From: Bugula neritina
Lineage: Eukaryota > Bryozoa > Gymnolaemata > Cheilostomatida > Bugulidae
Assembly: GCA_964035545.1 (NCBI GenBank)
Contig: OZ037771.1
Coordinates: forward strand, 186,001 to 250,000
Direction: 5' to 3'
DNA: 64,000 nt
Below the pieces are notes generated by a model. It was given only the letters and a program-made list of their open reading frames with translations. It did no database searches and was not told the origin of the DNA. The translations under genes and the position numbers were made by a program. Below are positions 25,001 to 35,516 of the stretch, one piece after another. The number at the start of each line of letters is the position of its first letter. Within the stretch, counting starts at the first letter, position 1.

Positions 25001-28000
25001 AGAACATCTGACCAGCTTTTTTAGCAAGTTTGAGCCGTCTGGCTCCGACATTCTCACCATCTTGAGCTTTATAAAAAGTGTTGTTAGGTGAGTTATTAGT
25101 TCTATAAAAGGACAATTGCTTGGTGAATTAGAAGATTAGTCCAAAAGATGTGTTTTATGGAAATACTTTTTGCTGAAATAATTTTGATTTTCTTTCATAA
25201 TTTCAGATATAGAAAACTCTACAGTTTGCTGTGTTACAAGTTTGTGTGAGATGTGATTGCTGGTTTTTCTCTACTTACACATCTGTATTAATAGCATATT
25301 CTCTACTTACACATCTGTATTAATAGCATATTCTCTACTTACACATCTGTATTAATAGCATATTCTCTACTTACACATCTGTATTAATAGCATATTCTAT
25401 TAACTTCTGGTTTCGCTATGTTCTAGATTCTCTGTATGATTGTGATATGATAAAATCATGTAATGTTTTCTTTAGGAGATTCAACAGACCTTTGAGATGT
25501 GTAGCCAAGGTGTTTTATCCACATTGTGCGAGTAAGGGGGTGAATCTCAACGCCTTTCTCTCCAAATTCCTTCCGCAACTCAACCTCATGTCTAATCAGC
25601 TAATTGACTTGAACGTTGAAAGAGTTACATTCAGCAAACCAAAGGTTTAATTTCCAGCATCTATTCTAGTTTAAACTATATATAGTGTATTTCTGTATAT
25701 ACTCGGTGTTTATATGTCTCTCTCTGGTATACAGAATTTCCGTAGCACTGTACGCCGCAGTGTGATGGTGTTTGGGGACCCTCATGTGCTCAGCTTAGCC
25801 TCCGCCCACTCCATGGACTTTCAAACTTGCAATGAAATAGAGCTGTTCAGTAGCTCCTCTACCACAGCCTCTAAGCACGTCTCACTTCTGGAGAACCAAT
25901 ACTACAGAATACAAGGCTTGCTCAGCCGTTTCTCTCTCTACACTTCCGGCACTTTCCTTTCCGAGGTCAGCTTATTCGGTCTGTTAAGTCATACTCAAAC
26001 ATCACCTCAAGTCTTAAGTCATGTAATAAAACAGTTCTTCAAATCTCGTCAAGTCATTCTCAGACAGCACCTGATTTGAAGCTGTTTCATCATTAAACAG
26101 GTGATTGTTGAGTTCTGGATACGCGGCGCTGACCCAATAGATAAGGGAATGTCAAAGCTGACTTACGACAGCAGTGTCACGGGATTCCAACCCTTCCTCA
26201 CTCTCCATCAAACTAATGGAACCAAAGAAATCTTGAAAGACAGCAAAAAGGTAGATATCTGATGGTAGAATATTCTATCCTCACTGGTTTAATACTACAG
26301 TTTCACCAATAGATCTTCTGCTTGCTTTTTATGAAATCAGCTAGCTTTAACCCTACAATTGCACGTGCATACACGTAGGTAGGTGACACACCTTTGTGTT
26401 AATTGACTTGTAATATTTTAGGTGTTGAAGTACAGCACCAATAACACAGTTGTCATTGAGTCAAAGTTGAGGCCGGATGGCAAGATGGTCGTTAATATTA
26501 AAGATCAGCAGACTGGCACTATTATCAGTATAACTAATCCATACGGGTACGTTACATGCTAGTCAATGCTGTATAGTAATACAGTATTTATATACAGTAA
26601 TATGACAATTTATATACAGTAATACAGTATTTATATACAGTAATACGACAATTTATATACAGTAATACCGTAGTTTATATACAGTAATACAGTAGTTCTA
26701 TACAGTAATACAGTATTTATACAGTAATACAGTAGTTTATGCTCAGTAATGCAGTAGTTACATATACAGTAATACAGTAGTTCTATACAGTAATACAGTA
26801 GTTATACAGTAATACAGTAGTTATATACAGTAATACAGTAGTTATATACAGTAATACAGTAGGTATACAGTAATACCGTAGTTTATGCTCAGTAATACAG
26901 TAGTTATATACAGTAATACAGTAGTTACATATACAGTAATACAGTAGTTATACGCAGTAATACAGTAGTTATACGCAGGTCTCTGCTGAACGTGGTGGTG
27001 AGATGTGCAGAGGAACTGCTGCTGATATCATCTGGTCTACTAATAGACGGATGTCTGGACCCTGATGACAGAGAGCAGCTTATCACCTCTAAGTCACTCT
27101 CTGTTGAAGAAGGTAAAGGATTATACAGTTTATGAGTCATCACAACTTACTTGACCTTGACATACATTATTAACACAGTTGACTCGGTGGTTGCAGGTAG
27201 TTCCTGGTTCAGACATAGAAGACAAGCTGAGGACACATGCACTGAACAATGCTCCTCCATCGCGGAGGAAGCCATGATGAACACGTGTCTCTATGACTGC
27301 TACCAGGCCGAGGGCACGGAGCTACAGAGTGAGGTAAGTGGAGTAGGCAGTGCACTCTACCAGTATTGTACTATAGTACTCTTATTAGTTGTACTACTGC
27401 AGCTGAGTGCAGAGTAAATTTGTACCTTAGGTGTCCGAGAGCATGGCAGATGCCGAAGTTACGACAGAGGAAGCTGTTGTAGAGGACGTTGCGTTGGCCG
27501 CCGAGGCTGAGGAAGAAATTGTAGAAGAAATAGAGACCGAGATCATGACCACGGAAAGTTTCATCACGGCAGGCATTTTTGATGACGTTATAACGAGCCC
27601 TTCGTATACAACTCCAGGTGAAACTCAAGATCTAATGCTAACTATTAGTAGCCATCACTTTCTACACTCTTTCTCATGTCATATAATCTATACTTTACTT
27701 ATGCTATTCTATACTATACTCATTCTATTCTATACTCTACTCATTCTATTCTATACTCATTCTATTCTATACTCATTCCATACTCTACTCATTCTATACT
27801 ATACTCATTCTATTCTATACTCTACTCATTCTATTCTATACTCTACTCATTCTATTCTATACTCATTCTATTCTATACTCATTCCATACTCTACTCATTC
27901 TATACTATACTCATTCTATTCTATACTCTACTCATTCTATTCTATACTCTACTCATTCTATTTTATACTCTGCTCATTCTATTCTATAATCTACTCATTC

Positions 28001-29010
28001 TATTCTATACTCTACTCATTCTATTTTATACTCTGCTCATTCTATTCTATAATCTACTCATTCTATTCTATACTCTACTCATTCTATACTCTACTCTACT
28101 CATTCTATACTCTACTCATTCTATACTATAGTGCTCTACTTCTATACTGTACCCAATTTTCCTGGTTATTGTTTCCTAATAGAAAAGACAAAGATGCCAA
28201 ACATTCTCTAATAACTGAAAGCTGTCCCAAGTTATAAGTTTTCAGTGAACTCTTGGAACCCACATGCTATGTACCGAGTACTGAATAATTGTGCATTTCC
28301 ACAGATTTTTCAAGCAGTACTCAAGTACGAATGCTTTGCACATCACACTATGTCCAGAGATGTAGCAATATTGTAAAGTTCTTATTGTGTTACCAGGTGT
28401 GTCTCTAGCTACATCTACAGCTACTTCCTTGGATTACACAGTCACTAATCATCACCTCACTGCTCTTTCAAATACTCAGTTCCCTAACTCCTCGGCACCA
28501 CTCTATTCTACAGGAACTAGTGATATCACTAGCACTACTAGCAAGTCTTCCACCAATACTACTAGTACTACTGCTACTAGTTCTACCACTACCAGTACTA
28601 CCACTACTAGTACTTCTACAAGGTCTCCCAGTACAGCCACAACTAGCAAGCCTTCTACTAGTACTGCCACTACCGGTACTACTGCTAGTACCATTACTAA
28701 TGCTTGGCCAGGACCAATATCTATCACTTCTCCATCAACCCTTACCATCTTCAGCACCAAACTAAACGTCGCACTCCCTCCCACCACTACCCCTAGTTCC
28801 ACCTACTCTGCTACAAGTTCTCTGTCCACAAAATGGACACCATCTATTAGAACCTCTCCTAAAACTCCATCATTACAACCTCGAGTACGCACCAACACTG
28901 GAGTGTCTCAAATTGATGAGTTGGAGAAGGCAACTAAGAAGTATGAACGCTGTGCTAGCAACTATATTTCACACATGATGCTGGGAGTATGCTGGGATCT
29001 CCTCATATAG
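13088..29010 (+). CDS. Giant secreted Kunitz–mucin–RGM-like protein (2,733 aa)
   Basis: Exons: 13088–13163, 13414–13506, 13606–13758, 13994–14238, 14754–15100, 15298–15530, 15812–16126, 16374–16427, 17189–17413, 17713–17922, 18264–18497, 18662–21658, 21750–21798, 21891–22120, 22228–22389, 22486–22622, 23716–23758, 23940–23992, 24304–24485, 24574–24731, 24829–25087, 25476–25644, 25735–25965, 26101–26250, 26422–26546, 26979–27112, 27197–27333, 27431–27617, 28397–29010. All junctions keep frame. Start: MGLLNISLLFISLFSLLFHP, a good signal peptide. Then: helical Cys-containing region with six WPPPH repeats (to ~728), Kunitz domain (~729–782), 27 Ser/Thr repeats (~863–1563), second helical region, RGM-C-like module with FGDPH (~2222), conserved-type RCAEEL and DGC motifs, then a Ser/Thr-rich tail. 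Dibasic sites (TRVRRS, RHRRQ) suggest processing. No membrane or clear GPI signal is seen. The exon 16 acceptor is the least certain junction. An extracellular role is inferred; the ligand is unknown. Confidence 0.85.
13765..13992. repeat. 26-bp minisatellite, intron 3 of the RGM-like gene
   Basis: About eight units containing CAACACATTGTACTCTA and TACAGTTGTC fill the intron. Confidence 0.92.
14320..14740. repeat. 17-bp minisatellite, intron 4 of the RGM-like gene
   Basis: About 24 copies of GAGTTACACTGAGTAGA with minor variants. Confidence 0.95.
14848..15070 (+). repeat. Coding 36-bp minisatellite (SGDMKGTWPPPH)
   Basis: Six near-identical 36-bp units encode SGDMKGTWPPPH in exon 5 of the RGM-like gene (about residues 220–292), with a seventh partial copy leading into an acidic stretch. 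The near-identity at DNA level, including silent positions, indicates recent expansion. The frame is preserved. Confidence 0.95.
16205..16373. repeat. 31-bp acceptor-containing repeat, intron 7
   Basis: About five units containing CTCTATATCTGGTAG and a GCATACA or GTATACAG motif; the last GTATACAG is the acceptor of exon 8 (16373/16374). Confidence 0.88.
16428..17182. repeat. 22-bp minisatellite, intron 8
   Basis: About 34 copies of a 22-bp unit containing GAGTATGATGTGTCTCTACC begin exactly at the donor (GTATGTATCTCTACC) after exon 8. Confidence 0.95.
17414..17700. repeat. Minisatellite, intron 9 of the RGM-like gene
   Basis: About six imperfect units of 35–60 bp built from AGCAGTGTAGAGTGTATATA, AGTACAGTGTATA and CAGTATATACAGTAT. 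Confidence 0.88.
17970..18230. repeat. 10-bp minisatellite, intron 10
   Basis: About 26 copies of GCTACTGTAT or GATACTGTAT. Confidence 0.93.
18662..18819 (+). other. Kunitz/BPTI domain within the RGM-like protein
   Basis: The six cysteines are in Kunitz order, from DHC, GPC, RLC, GGC, TEC and QEC, with the diagnostic FIYGGCRGNHNNF block. The residue after the second cysteine (P1) is Glu followed by Gln-Gln (GPCEQQ), whereas BPTI has Lys there. The fold is near certain; trypsin inhibition is unlikely from the P1 residue. Confidence 0.93.
19066..21165 (+). repeat. 27 coding Ser/Thr-rich mucin-like repeats
   Basis: Twenty-seven tandem units of 24 or 28 residues (72 or 84 bp) in one exon, with core SSSTPELTASLSASDT and a TTQSL end; the longer form adds STSA. 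Units alternate irregularly and carry clustered substitutions (VGLTT, VELPT, VGLFT, AELPT), which suggests spread of variants by unequal exchange. The composition predicts dense O-glycosylation and an extended stalk. Confidence 0.97.
22665..22943. mobile_element. 279-bp MITE in intron 16 of the RGM-like gene
   Basis: The ends GGGTCATTTTACTTAT and its exact inverse form a perfect 16-bp terminal inverted repeat. ATTA is directly repeated at both flanks (22661–22664 and 22944–22947). Inside, a 22-base pair of arms (about 22842–22863 and 22897–22918) forms a second, almost perfect inverted repeat. There is no coding capacity. The superfamily is not identifiable from this alone. Confidence 0.8.
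22945..23700. repeat. 29-bp minisatellite, intron 16
   Basis: About 25 copies of a 29-bp unit containing TATTATACTGTAGGTAGTAT begin at the right target duplication of the MITE and run to the acceptor of exon 17. Each unit contains TGTAG|GTAGT, an acceptor directly joined to a donor-like sequence. Confidence 0.93.
24015..24300. repeat. CTACTATACT microsatellite, intron 18
   Basis: 5- and 10-bp units of ACTCT and ACTAT fill the intron to the acceptor at 24303. Confidence 0.93.
25265..25400. repeat. 32-bp repeat, intron 21
   Basis: Four near-identical copies of a 32-bp unit containing TCTCTACTTACACATCTG and TTAATAGCATAT. Confidence 0.92.
25735..27430 (+). other. RGM-C-like module (exons 23–27)
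   Basis: The region opens with VMVFGDPHVLSL then FQTC. In vertebrate RGMs the protein self-cleaves between Asp and Pro of FGDPH, and FQTC follows at similar spacing. Downstream, SLLNVVVRCAEEL then IDGC parallels the RGM strand ending in a GCP turn, and the CTEQC ... CLYDC segment parallels the RGM terminal cysteine helix. The order and spacing of these landmarks support homology; overall identity is low. von Willebrand D domains share GDPH, so a vWD-type module is the main alternative. Confidence 0.65.
26560..26978. repeat. ACAGTAATACAGTAGTTATAT minisatellite-like repeat, intron 25
   Basis: About 20 irregular units, 17–25 bp, share CAGTAATACAGTAGTTAT. The last two end TATACGCAG, and the final one is the acceptor of exon 26 (26978/26979). 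Confidence 0.9.
27690..28130. repeat. CTCATTCTATTCTATACT minisatellite, intron 28
   Basis: About 25 units of 13–18 bp, with a larger duplicated block inside, fill the first part of this 779-bp intron. Confidence 0.93.
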
Positions 29011-29054
29011 GCAGAGTTTATGAGAGCACAAGATAGAGATAAAGATACTGCTGA

Positions 29055-29063
29055 TTTATTAAA
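29055..29063. terminator. Overlapping poly(A) signals of two convergent genes
   Basis: TTTATTAAA contains AATAAA on the minus strand (29055–29060) for DDOST and ATTAAA on the plus strand (29058–29063) for the RGM-like gene. The two stop codons (29010 and 29156) are only 145 bp apart, so both transcripts must end in this short interval. Confidence 0.55.
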
Positions 29064-29155
29064 ACAATCTATTGAATACAACAAGAAAAAGCTTCATAGT
29101 TTCAAGTAACAATTATTATAGATAGAACTAGTCTCAAGTTGCTTGCTGAATTTCT

Positions 29156-31853
29156 CTAGTCACTCTTTTTCTTATCCCCTTCGGCCTCCTTGTAATGCAA
29201 GAAGACAAAGGAGAAGATAACAACTCCAATCATCATGGAGAATGATGAGGCATAGTATGGGTAGGCGGAGACAATGAACCTCTCGTACTGTGTGTGTTGC
29301 CAAGGACGCACTGATATCTGCAACAACATGTATTAATATTAAGAGTTGTTTGTAACATGCACATTCTAAATAAATAAACCGCATCACCCATACAGTCTAG
29401 ACTAGTTGATTATAAAGTAGTGACGGTGACAAAGTTACCAGTTAGTACTGACTACTCTGACTGTACACTCCGCGACAGACTCACCTGAGTGGCCGACTTG
29501 ATGCGGGTGTAACCTACTCTGTTGTAGTCCACTTTAAACTGGAAAACTCCATAGACATCAGGTACTTTAAATGTGACAGCCATGTCATTTCCTTTCCTAT
29601 AATGATATAGAATGATAAATGTGTGTAAAACTACTTGTTCTTACTCTGCAAGCTGATCATTCTACCCGATGTATCACCTACTGGGCCACAGTGAGCCTAT
29701 ATTCCAAGAGCAATCAGCTAGCAGAGTATTAGGCAGATATGTACTACATGCAGATAATATAGTCATATACTTCTACGTACCTCTTGAGGAAAGCTCGTAC
29801 AAACGGGTCAATTCTGACAAACTCAAGCTGTACGTCTTTCCCGTTGAATGGGCGCCATTTTCCATCGAACAACTCCTCTATATTGACGAGGTACTCTACT
29901 TCATCAGTTACAGTGTAGGCCTGAGGTTGGGACTTGTCCTTAGCCAGGTGATGTCTGACATTTGAGAGTCGCAGAACTCCCTGCTCGTGGAAACACCACG
30001 CACTCAGTGACCTCACCAATTCCTCATTCCCAGACTTCTCTGAGCTGAACAACAGAGTACTGGAGTTATAAGTATTACAAACAGAGTAATAGAGTTATAA
30101 GTATTCTGAACAGAGTGATAGAGTAACAGAGTAACAGAGTAATAGAGTAACAGAGTAACAAAGTAACAGAGTAACAGAGTAACAGAGTAACAGAGTAACA
30201 GAGTAACAGAGTAACAGAGTAACAGAGTAACAGAGTAACAGAGTAATAGAGTAACAGAGTAATAGAGTAACAGAGTAATAGAGTAACAGAGTAATAGAGT
30301 AACAGAGTACTGGAGCTCTAGGAACATAAACTATAAATACAAGAGCTGCTCACCTGACTCCGCTGGGAGTTCTAGTTGATGCCATCAGGTACTGGTCACT
30401 GAACATGGCCATCGACCCTGAGATTACGACTCTGGCATTGTTTCTAGCCTGTAGACCAGACACAAGTAAAGTGGATTTGCCCACGGCGTGAGGGTAGTCC
30501 AACACCTCCTCATCAGGGTTGTAGCTGTATGCAGTTGAACTTGCATGCATGATGTCAAGGACAAGGGGGTTGGTGGCGTCAGCTATCATACCGACACCGT
30601 GGTACAATATTGGTGCACTGCTCTTCTTACCAACAATCAACTCTGAGTTAATGAGGTTGGCAGAGCTAACAGCCAGTCTTGTGTGTTTACCACAGTCTTT
30701 GGCATCATACGACATATGATCAATTACTGATGTCGACTTCTCATCCAGTTCAACTAAAAACATGCTGTTTATTTAATAACATATTTAAAGTTACAAAACT
30801 CGATGTATAACTAATGTCTGCAGTCCATGTATACTAATGATTGCTATTACATTATCTTTCATACCTCCGACCTCAGCAGCCAATTCCCTAATGAGTTCGC
30901 TAACATCAGGACTGGCTGCAACCATTAAGTTACCTCCACCGTCAATGAAATCTGTGATTGCTGCTACATTTACAGTACCTAAAATTCCAGGTAAAATATA
31001 AGTTAAACAAGTAGCATGCAAATCAAATATAACAATTACTTAGTTAGCAAATACCATAAGCTAGCAGGGTAATACTAACACTAGTTGCTAATTTATTTAA
31101 AAGGTATTACTATTAGTATTAGTATTACTCAGTTATATTAATACTAATACTAATAGTATTAGTAATACTATTAGAATTACTAATACCAATGGCAATAGTA
31201 GTAGTACTAATACTAATAATTATATCAGTAAACTGCAAATGTAACAGTAATACTGTAACTTGAAAATGAGAGTTAGCAAGTGTTACTAATCTAAAGTAAT
31301 ACTATCACTATCAGTATAACTATAAAATATAATACCAGAAGGATAAGTTTCAGAGCTAGTCTTAGTTTAAAGTCATAAAAAACTAACTATAATTATGAAT
31401 TATAATAATTTAATCAAATTTAATAATTATATTTATAACTATATTATTAATATTATTATAAGATTAATTATTTGTAGTTGATTTTAATAATAATAATATT
31501 AAATTTAATTGATTAATTCCAATTATAATAGCAACTATTATAATTATTTATAATTAACAATTTCAAGTAACTAACTTACCACCAAACTCTTCAACAGTAG
31601 GAGCAAATATCATTAGGTTGTCATATAAAAACTCGCCATACTTGGACAAATTAAGAGAAGCATCACTAGCAAGTTTGAATGATAGTTCATAACCTCTATC
31701 CTTCAGACTTCGGAAGAAAAGTGAATGGGTATCTCGAATAGACCAATCGTCTACTAAAACTAATGTTTTCGGCTTAAGTGATAGTAAAAAAGGAAACCAA
31801 CAGAATGAGAACACTGTTAATATTGTAACGCTCAAACGCATCTTGAAGCTCAC
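29156..31853 (-). CDS. DDOST: Oligosaccharyltransferase 48-kDa subunit (441 aa)
   Basis: Exons (transcript order): 31853–31580, 30978–30865, 30753–30354, 30044–29781, 29596–29485, 29317–29156; all junctions keep frame. DDOST is a non-catalytic, single-pass subunit of the ER oligosaccharyltransferase, which moves the preassembled glycan onto Asn of nascent proteins. The product has an N-terminal signal peptide ([19 protein letters not shown]), [75 protein letters not shown]-type and [20 protein letters not shown] blocks, a C-terminal membrane segment and a lysine-rich cytosolic tail ending KKKSD. Length matches the family (human about 456 aa). Two in-frame ATGs exist, at 31853 and 31841; the second places the hydrophobic core nearer the terminus. 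Confidence 0.97.
30060..30312. repeat. 8-bp AGTAACAG minisatellite in DDOST intron 3
   Basis: About 28 copies of AGAGTAAC or AGAGTAAT (plus-strand reading) lie next to the acceptor of exon 4. Confidence 0.93.
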
Positions 31854-33589
31854 AGGAACTAACTTAAAAACTATAAGTATATATTTGTTTTCTTGCAGCT
31901 GAGTTTTTCTTTTTTTCTACACCCAGTTGACGTGTGTTTTCCGGTAAAATTCCATTGGCTTAGTAATGAAACAGTTTGTGTTGATTTGTCCATCAAAGAC
32001 TTCACTGATTGGCTTAATAAATCTTCTTTAGTCCGAAAGGGCTTAAAACAAAATATTGCGCAAATGCGAGTGTAAGCAGACGAACAATTAATGTTTACGT
32101 TTGGTGCGTTTATTTTGAAGAAAATATTTGCTTTATTTTTATTTTTCTAAAATCATGTTATGTAACTAATAATTAATAGATTATAGCTATACTAATATTC
32201 ATGCTCATATTGTCTCTTTTAACTTTTGTACTCAATTTGAATTTCAATTCGTAGTATTGACTTATAGTTATTGTAATTGACTAATTCAACTTGTAAAACT
32301 TTAATAAGGAATAAATTTAAATCGTGTAAGAAATTTCAAAAGGCAATGATAATATAATTTAATGATTTTTTTGTGACAGACCATGCAGGTAAATATGGCT
32401 ATTTGAAATCGGTGTCATTATCATAATGATACTAATACACATACTGATTGTGATACTCATAATAAGGGTTATGGTTATAACATAGTGATAGTATCGGAGT
32501 ACTTATAACTATATATCTCAATCTAAATCTGTGAGTAGTAGTATCGGTACTATGTTAAGCTTAATGTAATTTGATGCAGATTTAGTTCTACTGCTACTCT
32601 AATACTATTACTCATAGCTATACTTGAGAATATTATTTTCTATTGACTTGCTAATTCTACTTCCTCAGCATGACCTTATTGTTGCAGCCAGAGCTGAGCT
32701 GTTTATAGGTGTGTATTCTCTTACAGCCTTAGTTAGCCAAAAGCATGATAAAAGCCAGATATGGAAATACAAGACTAGTCATGCATTAACTAACTTCATC
32801 TTTTTCAAGTGTTGCGTATTTTTACACATCTCAGTGTTGCCATGTTAACTTGACTCTAAGACTGGTTTTAAATATAATATGATAGGTGTAAGACAGGAAA
32901 ATTAGTTTATGTTTCTTCTAAGGGCTAACTCATGCATCAATAGAAGTATTGTCTTGGAAAACACGCTAGTCATGTTGATGTTTTTCAGTTGAGCAACTGA
33001 TAGATTGTTACTGTACGTAACATGTTAAACTTGGATTGGCAGAAAAGATGCTTTTTAAATTTTGTTTAAATAAATATTTATTTTATTTGACATCAATTCT
33101 TGATCTGTAATATTTAGCCACTTGTTTGTTTGCCAGTTTGAAGATTAAATACACTCAAATAGGAGTTGTCTGTGTCACATGTACTCACTGATGGATGCTA
33201 AGTCACAATCTAGCTAGTTGAAACACCTTGGAAAAATAAATTGACTATTTGAGAAAAATAATAAATAGCTCTAAAGTATTTTGCAAATGAGTAGCATTAT
33301 TTGGTACAACATTGAGCAACGGTCTAAATAATAGGATAAAAAAGAAGAAATATTATATAAAATTGGAACATCATTTACATAATTTGGAGTCATCTTAACT
33401 TTGTGCGAACAACGTAATTCGTTCCACCCACATAATTATTATGGTGTAGATTTGCAGGTAGCAGGTACGTATGCCATCAGCTGTGTTTTTGGATAAAAGC
33501 ATGATGCAGTCTAGCCTTTAAGAAACTGCAAAGCACGCTTCGCAAATTTTGTAAGTCTTTGAGTTTGCTCAATAGTTTAGTTTGCAAAA
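31854..33589. promoter_or_regulatory. Divergent intergenic region between DDOST and PELP1
   Basis: No gene was recognised. ATTGG motifs at 31954–31958 and 32008–32012 are CCAAT boxes on the minus strand, 100–160 bp upstream of the DDOST start. CACGTCA, read on the minus strand near 31930, resembles a CRE/UPRE core, of interest for an ER gene but only one motif. The remainder is AT-rich and shows no repeat array. Confidence 0.4.
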
Positions 33590-35470
33590 ATGCCTAGTTC
33601 TAGAAAGCGCAAGCTAAAACAACAACGTTCGCAACACAGCGATAAGTATGGTAGTTTTTCAAAATCACAAAAGAAAAACCGTGGCCTTCACTCTAACTCT
33701 GATGATAATTCTCAAAGTTGTGCTGAGCTGCAACTACAAGTACAAGTGAGACCAAATCAAAATCACTTCAACAATCATAATGGCAAAGTAAGACTTTCAA
33801 TCGGTGTTTATACAGCTGCAAGTGTTTCTGTTTTGATTACCTGTGATTACTGTAAATGTGATGTGTCATGTAGTGAGTTGTACTGCAAGTGTGGGTTTTT
33901 AACACCGTAGGACTCGGACTGCGATTGCCTACTCCTAGTAGTAGTACTCTAGTAGCGACTACTAGTAGTACTACTGGTAGGACTAGGTGTGCTGTAGAGC
34001 CAGATCACATCGAGACATATTTGATATTATTATAATTTAAATTATGTTCATCATGTTTAGTTATGCTTATCATAATAATTTACTTTTACTGTAATAATGT
34101 AACTCAGAATTATTATGATACATATTTAATATAATAATATCAATATGAATTGGTGATGGCTAAAGTTAAACTTGAATTGGCAGTAATTGTAAATTACTCT
34201 TTGGCGGTCATAATTATAATCATAATGAAACACTAGCCAAATAAATCCAACTGTAAGATAAAGAAAGCACTGAAACAATAAGTTAAAGTATTAGAATAGT
34301 ATTAGTCATTAACTGTAAGTTACTGTTTGCAATAATCGACCAGACTAATCACTATTGAGTTACTGAATATGCCACCAAACCGTGTGCTCTCTAGTATTGT
34401 AGTTCATCCCCCAAACCCTGCAGCCATATGATATCAAATTCTTTATCAGAATGACTGAATGCTTAATGATTATTAGTTATAACAACAGTAAATAGTGGTA
34501 GTACTGTCATTTTGATTTGTTGTGATTATTGGATAAATATAGTCAGTCTTGTAATATTAGTAAACTAATACAATCGTTGAGCCTTTGAACTGAAGAGTGA
34601 CTAGTTAATTGCTTGTCAATAAAACTTGGCAAATGATTTTTTATTTTGTTTGCTTTTAGAATGACACTGAAGCAAGTAGCGTTTGTCAAGAACAGAATCT
34701 GATAAAATTTCTTAACCAGGTCCTTACAGAAAATCGCTCAATTGCGCACAGGTGTTTATTTTGAACTATTTGTGCATTCAGTTAACATGTCCTCCGTTAC
34801 CATGGCATGTTATTATGATTATGTTGGTTATTATGTGGAGGAAGAGTTGAATATTTTGTTGTTAGACTAGCGGCAGTGGAGTTGATGTGTCAGGAGTTGG
34901 AGGAGATTCCAGCAGAAGATGTTTACTCTCAAGCTCTTTCGTGGATCACACATCTCGTTAAAACTATTGAGCTATGCAAAGACGGGGCAGTCAGCCTACT
35001 TGCCCTCACCTGCCATACTCTCTCACAACTCCTTGTCAAGTGTAGCAAGTGTAATGAGTTGCGTAGATCCATCTCTATCAACTTTATCCCCAAGTTACTC
35101 TCCCTACTCCTCAGTATAGACTGCATGGACGTGGTACGTTATGTGCTATCATAGACTAGATAGTTTTATACAGGCCTCGTGGTAAATAATGAGCATTTCT
35201 AGTGATATGATGCACAGCTGCTATATGAACTATGGTTACAGTTGTGAATGTACTGTTTCTATGGTTACAGGAAGCCGTGGGTCTAGTCTCTATAGTGAAT
35301 CTAATGAAGATGTGTATCAAGTATTTCGGTGGTTCCTGTCTACCATTTAAGGTGCTAAAGCTTCCATATTCATTTAATAACATATTATCTAGTTACAGTA
35401 TAATTATTACATATAGCAGAGTAATATATATTCATATATAATACAGTATTATTATTAGAATGTGACAGAG

Positions 35471-35516
<46 letters not shown>

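Noticed and set aside
25735-27430. Plain von Willebrand D domain
   Set aside because: GDPH is shared, but the later vWD cysteine pattern is not seen, while FQTC spacing and the RCAEEL and DGC landmarks fit RGM better; kept as the main alternative.
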